This document shows, piece after piece, positions 31,987 to 44,098 of a DNA stretch of 57,067 nucleotides. The notes under the pieces were generated by a model that saw only the letters and a list, made by a program, of their open reading frames with translations, was not told where the DNA came from and made no database searches. The translations under genes and the position numbers were made by a program. Positions within the stretch are counted from its first letter, which is position 1. Each line of letters opens with the position of its first letter. The stretch spans positions 1-57,067 of the forward strand of contig CDMY01000530.1 in NCBI GenBank assembly GCA_001179505.1, given 5' to 3'. The stretch comes from Vitrella brassicaformis (lineage: Eukaryota; Sar; Vitrellaceae).

Positions 31987-33050
31987 CGCTCATTCACACA
32001 AAGGTCTGATTGTGTGCCCATGTTCGTGTCTCCTCTGCGTGTGTGTATGGCGGTGTCTGTCAGGCTGGCTGCCGTGTGTGGTGGATCATTCATAGCGGAC
32101 GGGCAGTGGGCCATTCTTAGCTGACGACATCCATGAGGTGCTGCCTAGCATAGCCTAGCTAAGTGTGTGTGTGTGTGTGTGTGACTGACTGGGTAGCTGT
32201 ACAGATTGACGGAATGGGGCTGGCTGATGCTGACGTGTGAATGACCGTTGGCAGAGAGAGGGATGACTCACTCACTCAGTCGTCTGCCGAACTGCCTGTC
32301 TGTCTGTCTCGCTCGTTTGTTCCTTTCTGTTGTCTGGGCTCTTCCTCTCCCTCCCTCACTCAGTTCCCCTCATTGGTTGGGATGAGAGGACGGACAGCAC
32401 AGAGGCGAGGCTCACACGGTGGGTGGGCCACTCGGCGAGCCCAAACACAGACAGACAGACAGCCAGACAGACAGCCAGACAGCCGGACAGACAGAGATAG
32501 TATGTGTAGGTATGCTGGATGCATTGGTGACTTGATACACTGTGTGCTGTGGTGTCAATGTCTGTATGTGTGTGGATGACGAAAGAAGCTCAAGTCGGCC
32601 ATTCGCCCACCACCCAAAGACACTATTGAGTCCACGAAAACAAGAAGCGCTCTAGAATACACTGCACCAACGCAGCACAAACACCGTTGCCTAGGTCAGT
32701 TCCCATGACATGATGGACGGCTTCACGTGTGGCTATGAGTGTGTGTGTTTCTGTGTGACTCGTTTTAAAGCGAACTTGGTAGCCACCGCTTGAACCACTT
32801 AAGTACTCACGCAAATGCACCCATGGCATGGTCATCGGACAGACACACGAAGTCAATGCATCCATCGCAAGTCAATGCATCCCGACATGCATCCTCCTCT
32901 ATTTGCCATTGCCGGTAAGAGGCATAGAAAGGCACACAGGCAGGCACACCCACCCTCCCTTTCTACGATTGAGCAGTGCACATGAAGGCATTCGCGACAC
33001 AACGCACCCAGCCAGCCAGGAGGCATCAATGCTCCTCGATCGCATCCACT
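31987..33050. other. Array spacer with CAGA repeat
   Basis: Non-coding spacer between units 1 and 2. It holds (GT)n at 32165-32182 and a CAGA/CCAGACAGA tract at 32447-32493. Single frames here show no homology to other exons of the array. Confidence 0.5.
32447..32493. repeat. CAGA/CCAGACAGA microsatellite
   Basis: Imperfect tetranucleotide tract in the spacer between array units 1 and 2. Confidence 0.85.
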
Positions 33051-33059
33051 ACGCGACTG

Positions 33060-33665
33060 AGGGAAGACGACTAAATGAGCAAAAACTGACTGATACGTTC
33101 GTATGCACAGCACACCGACTGACTGACTGACTGACGGCATAGATGCGTGTGTGCAGGAGATGGTGGCTCATGGCGACGATGCCGGCCCATTTGACCTCGC
33201 TCACTCCCCAAGGCCACCAGCCATAACACAGCCAACACAACAAACAAACATCGTTTCTCTGTCTGCTTGGAAGCTCTCCCATTGAGTAACAGCAGTGCCC
33301 AATAGAAGCTCACCTTGGCCGGCACATCAGGGAGATAAACACATCAGCCGACGCCACGGCATCCATCACCGGGTAGCTGCCAGGGAGCTGTGCAATGGCC
33401 TCCTTGTGTCACACCCATCGTCATGGACGCAGGAAGACAGGCTGGGGCTGGGATCCTGGTCGCCGGCAGCAACACACACTCGACGTGGCGGCGGTTGCTG
33501 GGAGGGACACACACAGCCGTCGACGGTGCTGCCTTCGTCCGTGTCGAACGCATGACTAATGACAGATCTCGATGGCATAGCTCTTGTTGGTGCTGATGGG
33601 CGAATGGCAATGTATTATGGCATCGATGCCGTCGAGGGCCGGGGAGGCTGACCGCGGGGCTACCG
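33060..33665 (-). pseudogene. Membrane-protein relic, unit 2a
   Basis: Homologous to the relics at 34.1 and 38.7 kb: MPAKVSFYWALLLLNGR, then LFVVLAVLWLVALG at 33180-33330, followed upstream on the minus strand by the putative 5' exon region (33370-33660) containing SRSVISHAFDTDEG and the SPAL-DGIDAI type leader. Frames do not join across the region, and the hydrophobic exon is truncated relative to unit 1. Confidence 0.45.
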
Positions 33666-33849
33666 AGAGGGGCGAGAGGAGGACATGCTGAGGTCTCATC
33701 AGCTAACTGGCCGCAGAGCCGAACGCTGTATGGAAACTGATGAGAAACAGCGAGGTGGCCGGCTGGATGGATTATCGGTCTGCCTGGGTCGACTGACGAG
33801 CGTAGAGCGGGATGACGCCAACTGCACAGCCACGTTTCATACACAACAG

Positions 33850-34398
33850 CGTGTTTCGCTTTTTGCCTGCCTACCGATGACGATGCCGGCCCATAACTTG
33901 ACGTCAGGCATCAGAACAGTCACTCTCGCTCCTCCCAAGGCCACCATCCATAAACCAGCCAACACTGACGGACAAACACAGCGAACCAAACAAACATCGC
34001 TTCTCTGTCTGCTTGCAGGCTCTCTCTCTGAGTGACTCTAGCACACAGCAGTACCCAATAGAAGCGCGTCTTGGCCGGCACATCAGGGAGATAAACACAT
34101 CAGCCGAAGCTGCCTGCCCCACACGGACGCTGCGTGACGGCCTCCTTGTCACACCCATCGTCATGGACAGGAAGACGGCCTGGAGCTGGGTGGGCAAATG
34201 CTCGGAAGAACACACGAAGCCGTCGATGCCGCTGCTTGAATCCACACCGTTGCTACTGCGTGTGGCCAGGTCGAGCAGATGAATAATGATAGATCTCGAT
34301 GGCATAGCTGCTGTTGATCCTATTGGGCGAATGGCATCGATGCCATCGAGGGCCGGGGAGGCTGGCCTGGGCTGCCGAGAGGGGCGAGAGGAGGACAT
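33850..34398 (-). pseudogene. Membrane-protein relic, unit 2b
   Basis: The minus strand opens MSSSRPSRQPRPASPALDGI and runs through AMPSRSIIIHLLDLA and QAVFLSMTMGV, which is probably the ancestral first exon. Downstream the conserved LPDVPAK-RFYW block (34050-34110) is in another frame and the following hydrophobic span breaks up near 33930. It duplicates unit 2a within the same array unit. Confidence 0.45.
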
Positions 34399-34864
34399 GC
34401 TGATGCAGATCTCGCCGAGAGATGAACCATAACCTCTCAGCCGATAATCGGTACTCTCTCAGGCACCCTCCCATGCGGTCCCATCCGCCAAAGACGAAAG
34501 CAGTATTCCGTTGCACTTTTGAGCTCGCACATTCGCGTTGTTGGAAGGCCAGGGGAACGCGAAGCAGCCTTGTGCAGCATCGAGGGGCGGCCGAGCTTCC
34601 TTTCTCCGCCTTCTGCGCCTCAAATCGATGAGTTGACAACTGAGTTGACTGAGAAGCATCCTCGCGTCTGTGCTTCCTGAGGTGCGCCAGAAGGGACAGA
34701 GAGAAGGCCAATTCGCCATCGGTGCCGCCCTCATGTGCTCTGTGTGTTTGTGTGTCAGGAAGGGACCGAGAGCATCGCTTATTAGCTGCGTCCTCAGAGA
34801 AGGCCTTGGAGTTCTCATCGCAGCGGACGGCAGAGAGAGCAGCCGCTGAGTCAGATCTACAGCC

Positions 34865-37092
34865 ATGGAGGACGGTAGACAGGTGAGGCGCATCACAGCG
34901 CCGCTTGCAATCGATGGCGCCTGTCATCTGAGGGGATGTCTGTGTGCGTTGGGTGTGTGGGTGCAGGTCAAGAGGTCTCGCCCTAGGACCGACGTACCGG
35001 CAGCGTCTTCATCGGCTGCAGCTGCTGCGTCTGGTGGTGGTGGTGGTAGTGGTGCTGACAGCGATGAGGAGCGACAGCGTCGGGCTGAGAGGGAAAGACG
35101 CTTCTGGGGGGATGCACCTGTGAGCCAACCACACGCACAAGAGGATACACACCCTGATGGGTATTCACATCTCTTGCCGTCCCGTGTGCCGTGCTGTATG
35201 GCTGTGTGCAGCTCGGTCTCCTTAGCATCGTCATGGCCTTCCTTCCAATCCACCTGCTGATGCAGCTGCAGCTGCCGCCCCTGACGTGGCAGCTCACCGC
35301 CCGCAAACAGCACCACCTCACCATCAGCGCAGAAGACCAAGTCGAGCGGTCGTTTTGGCAGAGGACCACCATCGATTTGGTCAGGGAATGGGCCACATAT
35401 CTCAGGCAGCTCACGTCCATCACCCTCCAATACCCTGACGGCTTCCCGCGCTGGTGTTTCGACGTCTTTGTGGCCATCATCGAGGGCCACATTGCCGGCC
35501 GACGGGCAGCCAACATCCAAGAAGGGACACTGCAGACCATCACCTTCCAAGAGGGGTTTTGGCTGACCGGCGCGGCGATGCAGACCCTCTCGAGGACAGA
35601 TCCGCCCCTCCCCGCTCTTCTCGACCCGCCCCCCACCCTCGACGCACTCGAGACCATCGCCGGCCTGACCAACGACCATCGGCAGTTGGCCGACCGACGC
35701 TGGCGGATGCCCTCACTCGCCACCGTGCGGCAGTGTGGGTGTTGGCAGTGCGGGTGCTGGAACGCTGACAGATTGGGCCAGTTCATCAGCTCGTCCCGCT
35801 CCCTGCGGCGTGTGGAAGGCAGCTTTGAGGGTGATGAGTGGGCGGATGTATTCGAGCACGTCCCTGCGGCACCTGCTGGGCAGCAGGGAGAGCTACTTAG
35901 CAACTTGGAGGGCATCGGCACCATCCTGGTCGAAGGCGACGATCCAGAGGGCATCGAGCGGCTTCAGGTGACTACAACGCACACATGTGTACAGCAGCGC
36001 CTGTGGGTTGGTTCATGATGCCCTTCCTGTATATGTGTGTGTTCTTGCCTTCAGGAAGTGCTCGTTGCGCGGGGCTGCCGACAGTCACTCAAGCAGCTGC
36101 ACGTGGACTTTGGTGTCTCCTATTACATCTTGCGCCTCAACTTGCCCGTGCTGCTGGCCCTGGACCGACTGCTCGGCACATGCTGCCGACCAGACGCCGA
36201 CCTCAACTTCGAGTCCCCACACGCTTCATTTGACCTCTCCATCTTCTACCACCCCGACTTCCCCACCCACCCGTCACCCTCATTCAAGACCATGATCCAG
36301 CAGCTGGCACAGCAGGCCAGATCGGTGAAGTACATCTTCACCCAGGACGGTCTCGCCGACCCGCACACCGACCCGAGCCAATCGGCCATCGACATTGCGT
36401 CCAGCCTCTCATTCGACGAAGCCGTGTGGGCTGAGGTCGAAGCCTACTTCGACCCCCCGGCCGACACCCCATCGCCCCACCCGGCCATCATTACCCACCT
36501 ACAGCCCTTCCCAACCGAGATCTCAGGGCTGAATGTCTGGAGCAAATTGGGTGGTGCAGCCGGGCGGCTGCTGGCCGTCAAGATGCCCAAGAAGGTGCCG
36601 GTGGTGTACATCTACGATGTGTCGGGTGCTGAGGAGAGGTTGGGCATGTTGGCGGCGCTGGGGAGGGAGAGGGAGGTGGGTACTGTGCACATGAGGCAGG
36701 TCGGGATCGACCAGCTGGTGGGGGCGGCCGACGAATTGCCGACGATCCAGGCACTAAAGTTCATCACGACACGTACGCCGAGAGAAGAGGACATTGTGTT
36801 CATCCGTCCTCATTTTTGCCTTGTGTGTGTTCCCTCCCCTTCAGTGCCCGATGATGTGGAGGATGCCGGCAGCTTCGTCCGCGCCGGCCTCTCATCGGCT
36901 GTCCCGCACATCAGGGGCCTCCAGGGCGTGACTCTGACGGTCGACAGGACGACAGCTGAACAGCATGATTCCATCCTCGCCTCCGTTCCTGACGGCACCA
37001 ACATCGAGGGCTTCAGCGTTACATGCATCAGACGTGATGGCTATGGGGCCACATACACGTATGTGACACTAACTGCAGCGCTCAATGCGTGA
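34865..37092 (+). CDS. F-box-like family protein, copy B
   Basis: Five exons, all in phase: 34865-34882, 34967-35119, 35212-35967, 36055-36772 and 36845-37092, giving 630 residues. It begins MEDGRQVKRSRPRTD, then an Ala/Ser/Gly-rich and acidic stretch (DSDEERQRRAERERRFWGD). Exon 3 opens with LGLLSIVMAFLPIHLLMQLQ and a conserved W, the hydrophobic pattern of an F-box (L..I...LP...L.......W), which binds SKP1 in SCF ubiquitin ligases. The rest has no clear repeat: LDPPPTLDALETIAGL, SLKQLHVDFG, LPVLLALDRLLGTCC, PSFKTMIQQLAQQARSVKYI. Possibly a divergent LRR-like substrate-binding region. The F-box call is by pattern only. It is the better preserved of the tandem family together with copy C. Confidence 0.75.
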
Positions 37093-37900
37093 AGAGGAGG
37101 TAATAGCACTCATTCATTCACGCAAAGCTCGGTCTCATTGTGTGACCCATCGTGTGTAGCAGATCAAAGCAGACTAGCTGACGACATTCATCACATCAGT
37201 GCATGGAACCCCCTCTGTGTGTGCATGGCGTCTTCACTAAGTCAATTCATATTCACGTATCGAAAAAAAATCACACAACTCACCGACACACCCAGGCCTG
37301 GCCATTAATGACGCGCTCCTCACCTACTCAATCTATCAGCCTGCGTCAGAGAGTCTCGCACTCACCAAGAAATAAGTCAATGCACGACACCTCCATCCAT
37401 CCATCCACAAGCACTGGTACTCACACCCTTCCTCCCTCCCTCATTTTATCTCTCGGTCTGCTCGCCGCCCTAGTAGTGCGTGGCTATTACGGCAGGGGCG
37501 TTCGTCTTACGGTATGGGGGATGGGAAACAAATGGGTGTGTGAGTGAGCGATTTGGGCTCTACACATCCATCCGAATCCCGCACGTCGGCTGCATTGCAT
37601 TCATGAGTCTCCTTTCTGTGCGTATCAGTGCAGCCAGCTGCAGAGCGTCTTGTCATGAGCAGTGCATTCACATGCTCTGTTTATTTGCGCAACACAACAC
37701 TCCCACAACGCACCCACCCAGCCAGGCATGAACGCTCATTGAAGACGACCATTTGAGCAAAAACTGACTGATACGTTCGTTTGCACAGCACACCGACTGA
37801 CTGACTGACTGACTGAAGGCATAGCTGCAGAGTGCGGCATCCACACATTTAGGACACGCACACACACACGATCAGCCCATGCCCAATGGGAAAACATACA
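37093..37900. other. Array spacer
   Basis: Non-coding spacer between units 2 and 3. It includes the AAAAACTGACTGATACGTTC and (GACT)n anchors at 37758-37815 that match 33081-33134. No exon recognised. Confidence 0.5.
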
Positions 37901-37909
37901 CACTCGCCT

Positions 37910-39060
37910 TCACTGCACCGCCCCATCAATAAAGACATCAGACAAATGACTGCTCCCAAGTCCCCGAAAACGACACGCTGCCATCCTGATCAGTGGACAC
38001 CCCGGCGGGGTGGGAATGACGATCGTCAAGGTGTCGATGGGCATCTCGAGCAGGGATGCCGCAGTGTGCGCCCTTCCTGATGCGGCCGTAGCAATAGCCG
38101 CCGACAGCAAACAGGTCCCACAGCCTCTCGAGCATATTCTCGTTCGGGAAAAGCCTTGGCTGGGCCACACGAGAGCAGACCAGGGTGAGCAGAGTGCGGT
38201 TCCCACACACACGAGCAGCATATGGCCGCATAGCCGAAGGCTGCACACACACGGGAGGAAACACAGGAGGGCCGGACGACAAAAGTATCCGTCTACCTGC
38301 GTCGACTTACGAGCGTAGAGGAGGATGGCGGCCATCGTGATGACGCCATACTTGCACGCCACAAGCTGCAAAGCTATGCTGTGGTACGTCCCACAGACAA
38401 ACAGCACATTGAGGATTGCCAGCAGAGGGCCTCCCGCTGCAAACAAAGCACCAAACGATGGCAGAGATGGGATGGCAACTCACTGCAAAGAGTGTCTTCG
38501 CAGCTCGCCTGCTTACCGATGCCGCACATGGCGACGATGCCGGCACATAAATTGACGTCAGGCATCAGGACAATCACACTCGCTCCCAAGGCCGCTTTCC
38601 ATCAAAGAGCCAAGACTGCAAGCACCAACACACCGAACAACCATCGCCCCTCTGCTTGCAGCAGCATCTCCCATTGGCTGACTCTCTTACACAGCAGTGC
38701 CCAGTAGAAGCGCACCTTGGCCGGCACATCAGGGAGATAAACACATCAGCCGACGCTGCTTGCCCCACACTCAAGGTCCGCCACAAGACTCATCACCAGG
38801 TAGCTGCCAGGGAGCTGTGTAATGGCCTCCCTGTCACACCCATCGTCATGCACGCAGGAAGACAGACTGGGGCTGGAGGCTTGGTCGCCGGCAGCAACAC
38901 ACACTCGACAGGACAGCGGTTGCTGGGAGGGACACACACAGCCGTCGACGGCGCTACCTTGCTGCTGCAGGCCAAGTCGAGCACATGAATAATGACAGAT
39001 CTCGATGGCATAGCTCTTGTTGATGATGAGGGCGAATGGCATCGATGCCGTCGAGGGCCG
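37910..39060 (-). pseudogene. Membrane-protein relic, unit 3 (longest copy)
   Basis: From 3' to 5' on the minus strand: RLWDLFAVGGYCYG (about 38110), an exon LLAILNVLFVCGTYHSIALQ and YGVITMAAILLYARKS (38300-38446), then MPDVNLCAGIVAMCGIGK (38520-38570), a break where unit 1 has GLWMVALGAS but this copy has TGA-TGG, the LPDVPAKVRFYWALL block (38700-38745), and a 5' region similar to 34130-34398. It is the longest relic, with at least three hydrophobic spans and one in-frame stop. Family unknown. Confidence 0.5.
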
Positions 39061-39580
39061 GGGAGGCTGGCCGGGGCTGCCGAGAGGCGAGAAGAGAGAC
39101 GTGCTGAGATCTCATTCAGAAGATGAACAATAACATCTCAGCCGATAATGGCGCGTCTAATATGCACCCTCCCGTCCACCCCTTTCGTCCCCAGTTTCAC
39201 CAGCCTTTAAATTTTGAGCTCGCAGATCGCCCGCTGCTGCTACAGAGAGAAGAAGGGGAACGCAGGCAGCCTTGTGCATCATCGAGGGGCGGCCGAGGTT
39301 GCTTTCTGCGCCTTCGACGCCTCAAATCGATGAGTTGACAACTGAGTTGACTGAGAAGCATCCTGGCGTCTGTCCTTCCTGAGGTACGCCAGGGAGAGAG
39401 GGAGAGGGCCAATTGGCCATCGGTGCCGCCCTCATGTGCTGTGTGTGTTTGTATGTCAGGAAGGGATCAACGTGAGCACTGGTCAAGTAGCGGCCTCAGA
39501 GAAGGCCTTGGAGAGTTCTCATCGCAACGGAGGGCAGAGAGATCAGCCCTAGGATCAGCCGCTGAGTCAGATCTACAGCC

Positions 39581-41801
39581 ATGGAGGACGGTAGACAGGT
39601 GAGGCGCATCACAGCACCGCTTGCAATCGATGGCGCCTGTCATCTGAGGGGATGTCTGTGTGCGTTGGGTGTGTGGGTGCAGGTTAAGAGGTCTCGCTTT
39701 AGGACCGACGCACCGGCAGCGTCTTCATCGGCTGCAGCTGCTGCGTCTGGTGGTGGCGGCGGCGGTGGTGGTGGTGGTGAGAGCGATGAGGAGCGGCAGC
39801 GAGGGGCAGAGAGGGATAGACGCTTCTGGGGGAATGCACCTGTGAGCCAACGACACGCACAAGAGGATACACACCCTGATGGGTATTCACATCTCTTGCC
39901 GTCCCGTGTGCCGTGCTGTGTGGCTGTGTGCAGCTCGGTCTCCTTAGCATCGTCATGGCCTTCCTTCCAATCCACCTGCTGATGCAGCTGCAGCTGCCGC
40001 CCCTGACGTGGCAGCTCACCGCCCGCAAACAGCACCACTTCACCATCAGCGCCGCCGACAAAGACGAGCGGTCGTTTTGGCAGAGGACCACCATCGACCT
40101 CGTCAAGGAATGGGCCACATACCTGAGAAAGCTGACGTGTGTCGTTCTTCACTGCCCCATCGGCTTTCCCCGCTGGTGTTTCGACGTCTTCGTGGCCGTC
40201 ATCGAGGGCCACATTGCCGGCCGACGGGCAGCCAACCTCACCGGAGGGACACTGCACACCATCGCCATCAAAGAGCGGGTTCGGCTGACCGGCGCGGCTG
40301 GGCAGGCCGTCGCACGAACATACCCGCCCCTCCCAGCTCGTCTCAACCCGCCCCCAACCCTCGACGCACTCGAGACCATCGCCGGCCTGTGTGGCGGCCA
40401 TTGGCAGTTGGCCTACCGACGCTGGGTGATGCCCTCACTCGCCACTGTGCAGCAGCACGAGGCATGGGGTGCCGACAGCCTGGGCCAGTTCATCAGCTCG
40501 TCCCGCTCCCTGCGGAGTGTGGACTCTGCCAGCTTTAGGGGTGAGGGGTGGGCGAGTGTGTTTGAGGGCATCCCTGCGGCAGGTGTTGGGCAGCAGGGAG
40601 GGCCACTCGCCCAGCTGGAGAGCATCGGCACCATCGTTCTCGAAGACGAGAATCATCGGGCGCGGGCGGGCATCGAGCGGCTTCAGGTAAACACAACGCA
40701 CACACATGACAGGAGGGTGTGTGGGTTAGCTCATGATGTCCTTCCTGTATGTGCGTGTGTTCTTGCCTTCAGGAAGTGCTCGTGTCGCGGGGCTGTCGAC
40801 AGTCACTCAAGCAGCTGCACGTGGAATTTGGTCCCTTCTACCGCATCGACCGCCGCATGTTGCCCGTGCTGCTGGCCCTGGACCGATTGGTCGGCACGTG
40901 CTGCCGACCAGACGCCCCTCTCACGCTCACCGCCACCAGCAATTTCGGCTTCGACCTCGCCATCTTCTACTGCACCGACTTCCCCACCCACCCGTCACCC
41001 TCATTCAAGACCATGCTCAAGCAGCTGGCGCAGCAGGCCACGTCGGTGAAGTACATCTTCACTCAGGACGGCCTCGCGGACCCGCACACCACCCCCATCC
41101 AATCGGCCATCGAGCTCGCATCCACACTCTCATTCGACAAAACCGAGACGGTGGAGGTCAAGGATTTCGGTGACTTCCACCCCACGGCCAACGCCCCATC
41201 GCCCCACCCCGCCATCATCAGCCACTTGCAGCCGTTCCCGAAAGCCTCAGAGCTGAATTTCGAGACCAGCCTGGGTGGTACTGCTGGCCAGCTGCTGGCC
41301 AGCAAGATGCCCAAGGAGCTGGGGAGGGTAAACATCTACGAGGTGTCGGGTGCTGAGGAGAAGGTGGGCATGTTGGCGGCGCTGGGGAGGGAGAGGGAGG
41401 TGGGTACGGTGTGGATGGGGGACATCGGTGTCGACCAGCTGGAGGGGGCGGCCGACGAGTTGCCGACGATCGGGAGACTACACTTCGCGCTGACACGTAC
41501 GCCGAGAGGGCATTAGTATCCTTCGCCCTCATTGCTGCCTTGTCTGTGTCCTTCTTCAGTGCCCGCTGGTGTGCAGGATGCCGGCAGCTTCGTCCGCACC
41601 GGCCTCTCGTCGGTGACCCCGCACATCAGGGGCCTCCAGCGTGTGATTCTGACGGTCGACACGACGACAGCTGAGCAGCACGATTTCATCGAGGCCTTCG
41701 TCCCTGTCGGCACCAACATCGAGGGCTTCACAATCATATGCATCAGCCGTGTCTTCTGGGGGGGCACACAGGTGGAAATTGCTGCACCTTCCGATGCCTG
41801 A
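39581..41801 (+). CDS. F-box-like family protein, copy C
   Basis: Exons 39581-39598, 39683-39841, 39934-40686, 40773-41496 and 41560-41801 give 631 residues, one more than copy B, with every intron at the same position. It shares MEDGRQVKRSR, a longer Gly run (encoded by GGT/GGC repeats at 39751-39779), LGLLSIVMAFLPIHLLMQLQ, SFRGEGWASVFEGIP (GAG where copy A has TAG), SLKQLHVEFG and LPVLLALDRLVGTCC. The upstream 250 bp are nearly the same as those of copy B, so regulation is probably shared. Divergence between B and C is concentrated in the middle of exons 3 and 4, which would fit a variable ligand-binding surface or relaxed constraint. Confidence 0.75.
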
Positions 41802-42908
41802 AGGTGAGAGAACGGCACTGTGTATGCGAGGGTTTGTATGATCACGCGTGACCGTGCTCCTGTCTGCTCTGTGTGTGTGCGATGGTGTTGGTGTTTGTCA
41901 GGCCGGCTGTTGTGTGTGGTGGATCATTCATAGAAGCGGGGCGGTGGCAAGGCAGTGTGGCCATGCTTAGCTGACGACATTCGTGCGCTGCAGAGCATAG
42001 CTGTATGGGATGCGTGTGTGTATGTGTGTGAATGTTTGTGTCGGTGACTGCCTAGGCAGCTGTACAGAGTTGACGCACGGCGAAGTAATGCTGACAGTGT
42101 GTGTGTGTGTGTTGGTGTTGGTGTCTGGCCGTCTATTGTGTGAGGACGATTCTCAGCTGACGCCATTCATGTGTTGGATAGCATAGCTTGATGTGTGTCT
42201 GTACGAGACTCATCTGCAGTGTGCAGACGAGGCCCTTGTTGGTTGTAAGCTTGCACAAACGTTAACACACTTGTGCATGGCCTCACTGGGTCAATTCACC
42301 CGCAGATCGAACAAATATCGCACAACTCACCGACACACCCACACACGTTCATGACGTCTTCACCCTCTCTCTCTCTCTCTCTCTCTCTCTGCGAATGCTG
42401 GCTGGCGTGAGTGTGACTGCGTGCCCATCCATCCATCCATCCATGCATAGCTCCCCGCACATTGGCCGCGTGCATGAACGTGTGTCTCTATGCGTGTGTC
42501 GCTGTCATGCAGTCAGTTGCGGAGTGTCATGTTGTGTGCGTGCGTGCTAAAGGACGGACTGCTGCATTGAAAGGTGGCGTGTGTGCGTCATTGACACGCT
42601 ACATCTACATGTCTCCTTCTCATACGAGACATAATTAGTGAGTTGTGCATGTCATTGATTGATTGCAGCTTCGGCGTTCGTTCGCGACAAAAAAAAAAAC
42701 AAATGTCTCCATTTCTGTAGGTGTGTGTCCTTCGCCTGTCTTGACTACGGTCGTGCATCAGTACTGACTGCCGCTTCGAGTTCTCGCCTCCAAAAGAAAC
42801 GTGTCATGTTCTGTGTATGTGGGTAATACTGGGTATGTCTGTCTCTCTGTCTGTCTGTCTTTTGTCTGCTCGACTTTAGTCGAGCAGCTCTGGGCCCTCT
42901 TTCAAAAC
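41802..42908. other. Intergenic region right of the array
   Basis: Holds the array tail element (AGCTGACGACATTCGTG at 41968, a second version near 42156), (CT)n at 42364-42391, a short poly-A at 42690-42700 and (GTCT)n at 42837-42861. No exon supported. Confidence 0.5.
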
Positions 42909-44098
42909 CTAGCGTTTCTTGCACTTTCCTGTACTGCTAGTCAAGAGTGCTTTGAGTGATTTGGAGCAGGAAAGCCCGGGCTTGCACTTGTAGCCTAAGG
43001 TCTCGTCGCAGACATCGCCCTCGACGCCTTCCAGCTGCACCCCCACACACACATATCTACGCGAGCGTGTGTGTATGAGTGTACACTCGGTTACCCTGCA
43101 GATTCCGTGCTTGGGCTCCTCCTCCTTCTTGCCAGGGGCCTTCTTGAAGCACTTGACGCCTGGCTTCTGGTACTCGGCCACGAGGGGAGGCGTGTAGCAG
43201 TCGTCGTGCACGACAGACAGAGACTTGGAGCACTTCTGTCCCATCTTTTTCTTGCCGCTGAGGGGGAGCAGGCTGCGAAGCTCCGTGTCCAGCTCTCTGG
43301 CGTCGTTGTTCCGCCCGCCCGACCATCAGCTCTCCCTTGAGGGGTTTGCACTGCTTGTGGGGGTATCCAGGCATGGAGACACAGGCACACACGAGGGTCC
43401 CCCCCCCCAGTAGCGCCCGCAGTAGCCGTACTGTCGTTCAAAACACACAAAATGAATCAGACATCGTCCTCATCTGACGTGTGTTCAAGGAGGACAAGAG
43501 AAGGCAAGCCGCAGAACACCGGAACGACTCCCTCACCTCGTGTAGGCTGCTGTGGCCCGCGCCTTTAGACGAAGAGGTCTCGAACGACCAATGGATCTCG
43601 CACATGGCCTTCCATCCGTGCGTCGCGCCTCGCCACTCTTGCTGCTCTCTTGGGACCGTATTGGCTTCAGGAAGGTTGACGTATATCTGTTTCTCAATGG
43701 GATCGGAGGCTGTCTGGCCAGGCTCCATCCTGAAGGCACACACACGTGAGTAGAGATGTGATTATGGTCAGTATGAGAGGGGAGGTCACAATGGTGTACC
43801 AGTTTGAAGGTCAGGTTCTTCGGAGGCGTGGCCACCTCCTTCATTATCGTCCGGGCGTCCTTGCCCATGATTTGCTCCCACTGGATCAGATCGCTGTCGT
43901 GGATCACGCAGAAGTCCTCACCGGCCAGCTCGAGCCCGCCATGGATCGTGACGGCCAGCGAGTGATGTGGCGAGACTCCGGCTGCATCATCCACATATGA
44001 GACGGGGCTGCCTCACTGCCTCTCTTGTGCACAGCCCATCGCTCACCGGTGTAATTCAGCCCATAGGAGGGGACGGCAAGGAGCGCCAGAAGCTGCAT
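42909..44098 (-). pseudogene. Secreted cysteine-rich protein, copy 1, frame-disrupted
   Basis: It starts MQLLALLAVPSYGLNYT, a signal peptide, splices to AGVSPHHSLAVTIHGGLEL and WEQIMGKDARTIMKEVATPP, then MEPGQTASDPIEKQIYVNL. Next is YGYCGRYWGGG in one frame; the Cys-rich LVCACVSMPGYPHKQCKPL lies in a second frame after a run of ten G; and ELDTELRSLLPLSGKKK, CSKSLSVVHDDCYTPPL, VKCFKKAPGKKEEEPKHGIC return to the first. The last exon reads VEGDVCDETLGYKCKPGLSC and KCKKR-stop at 42909-42911. The paralogue at 45-46 kb reads straight through the same region, so this copy carries two compensating frame changes or sequence errors. Unknown secreted family. Confidence 0.6.

Larger units (their letters stand above)
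27600..42190. repeat. Tandem segmental array, three units of about 4.7-5 kb
   Basis: Three units follow one another (about 27.6-32.2, 32.6-37.2 and 37.2-42.0 kb). Each has - strand membrane-protein relics then a + strand F-box-like gene. Anchors that recur are the CGACTGACTGACTGACTGAC tract (33115 and 37793), the GGGAGATAAACACATCAGCC tract (33332, 34085, 38732), the promoter-proximal CGATGAGTTGACAACTGAGT tract (34626 and 39327), the start codons of copies B and C (offset 4716), and the AGCTGACGACAT tail (32117, 37178, 41968). Confidence 0.85.

Noticed and set aside
33480-33600. Plus-strand coding potential in the spacers before copies B and C
   Set aside because: The conserved blocks there match each other because of segmental duplication, and the better reading is the decayed minus-strand 5' exon.
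34983-35954. 323-codon minus-strand frame and the equivalent minus-strand frame at 39640-40401
   Set aside because: Both are antisense shadows of exon 3 of F-box-like copies B and C, recurring only because the genes are duplicated.
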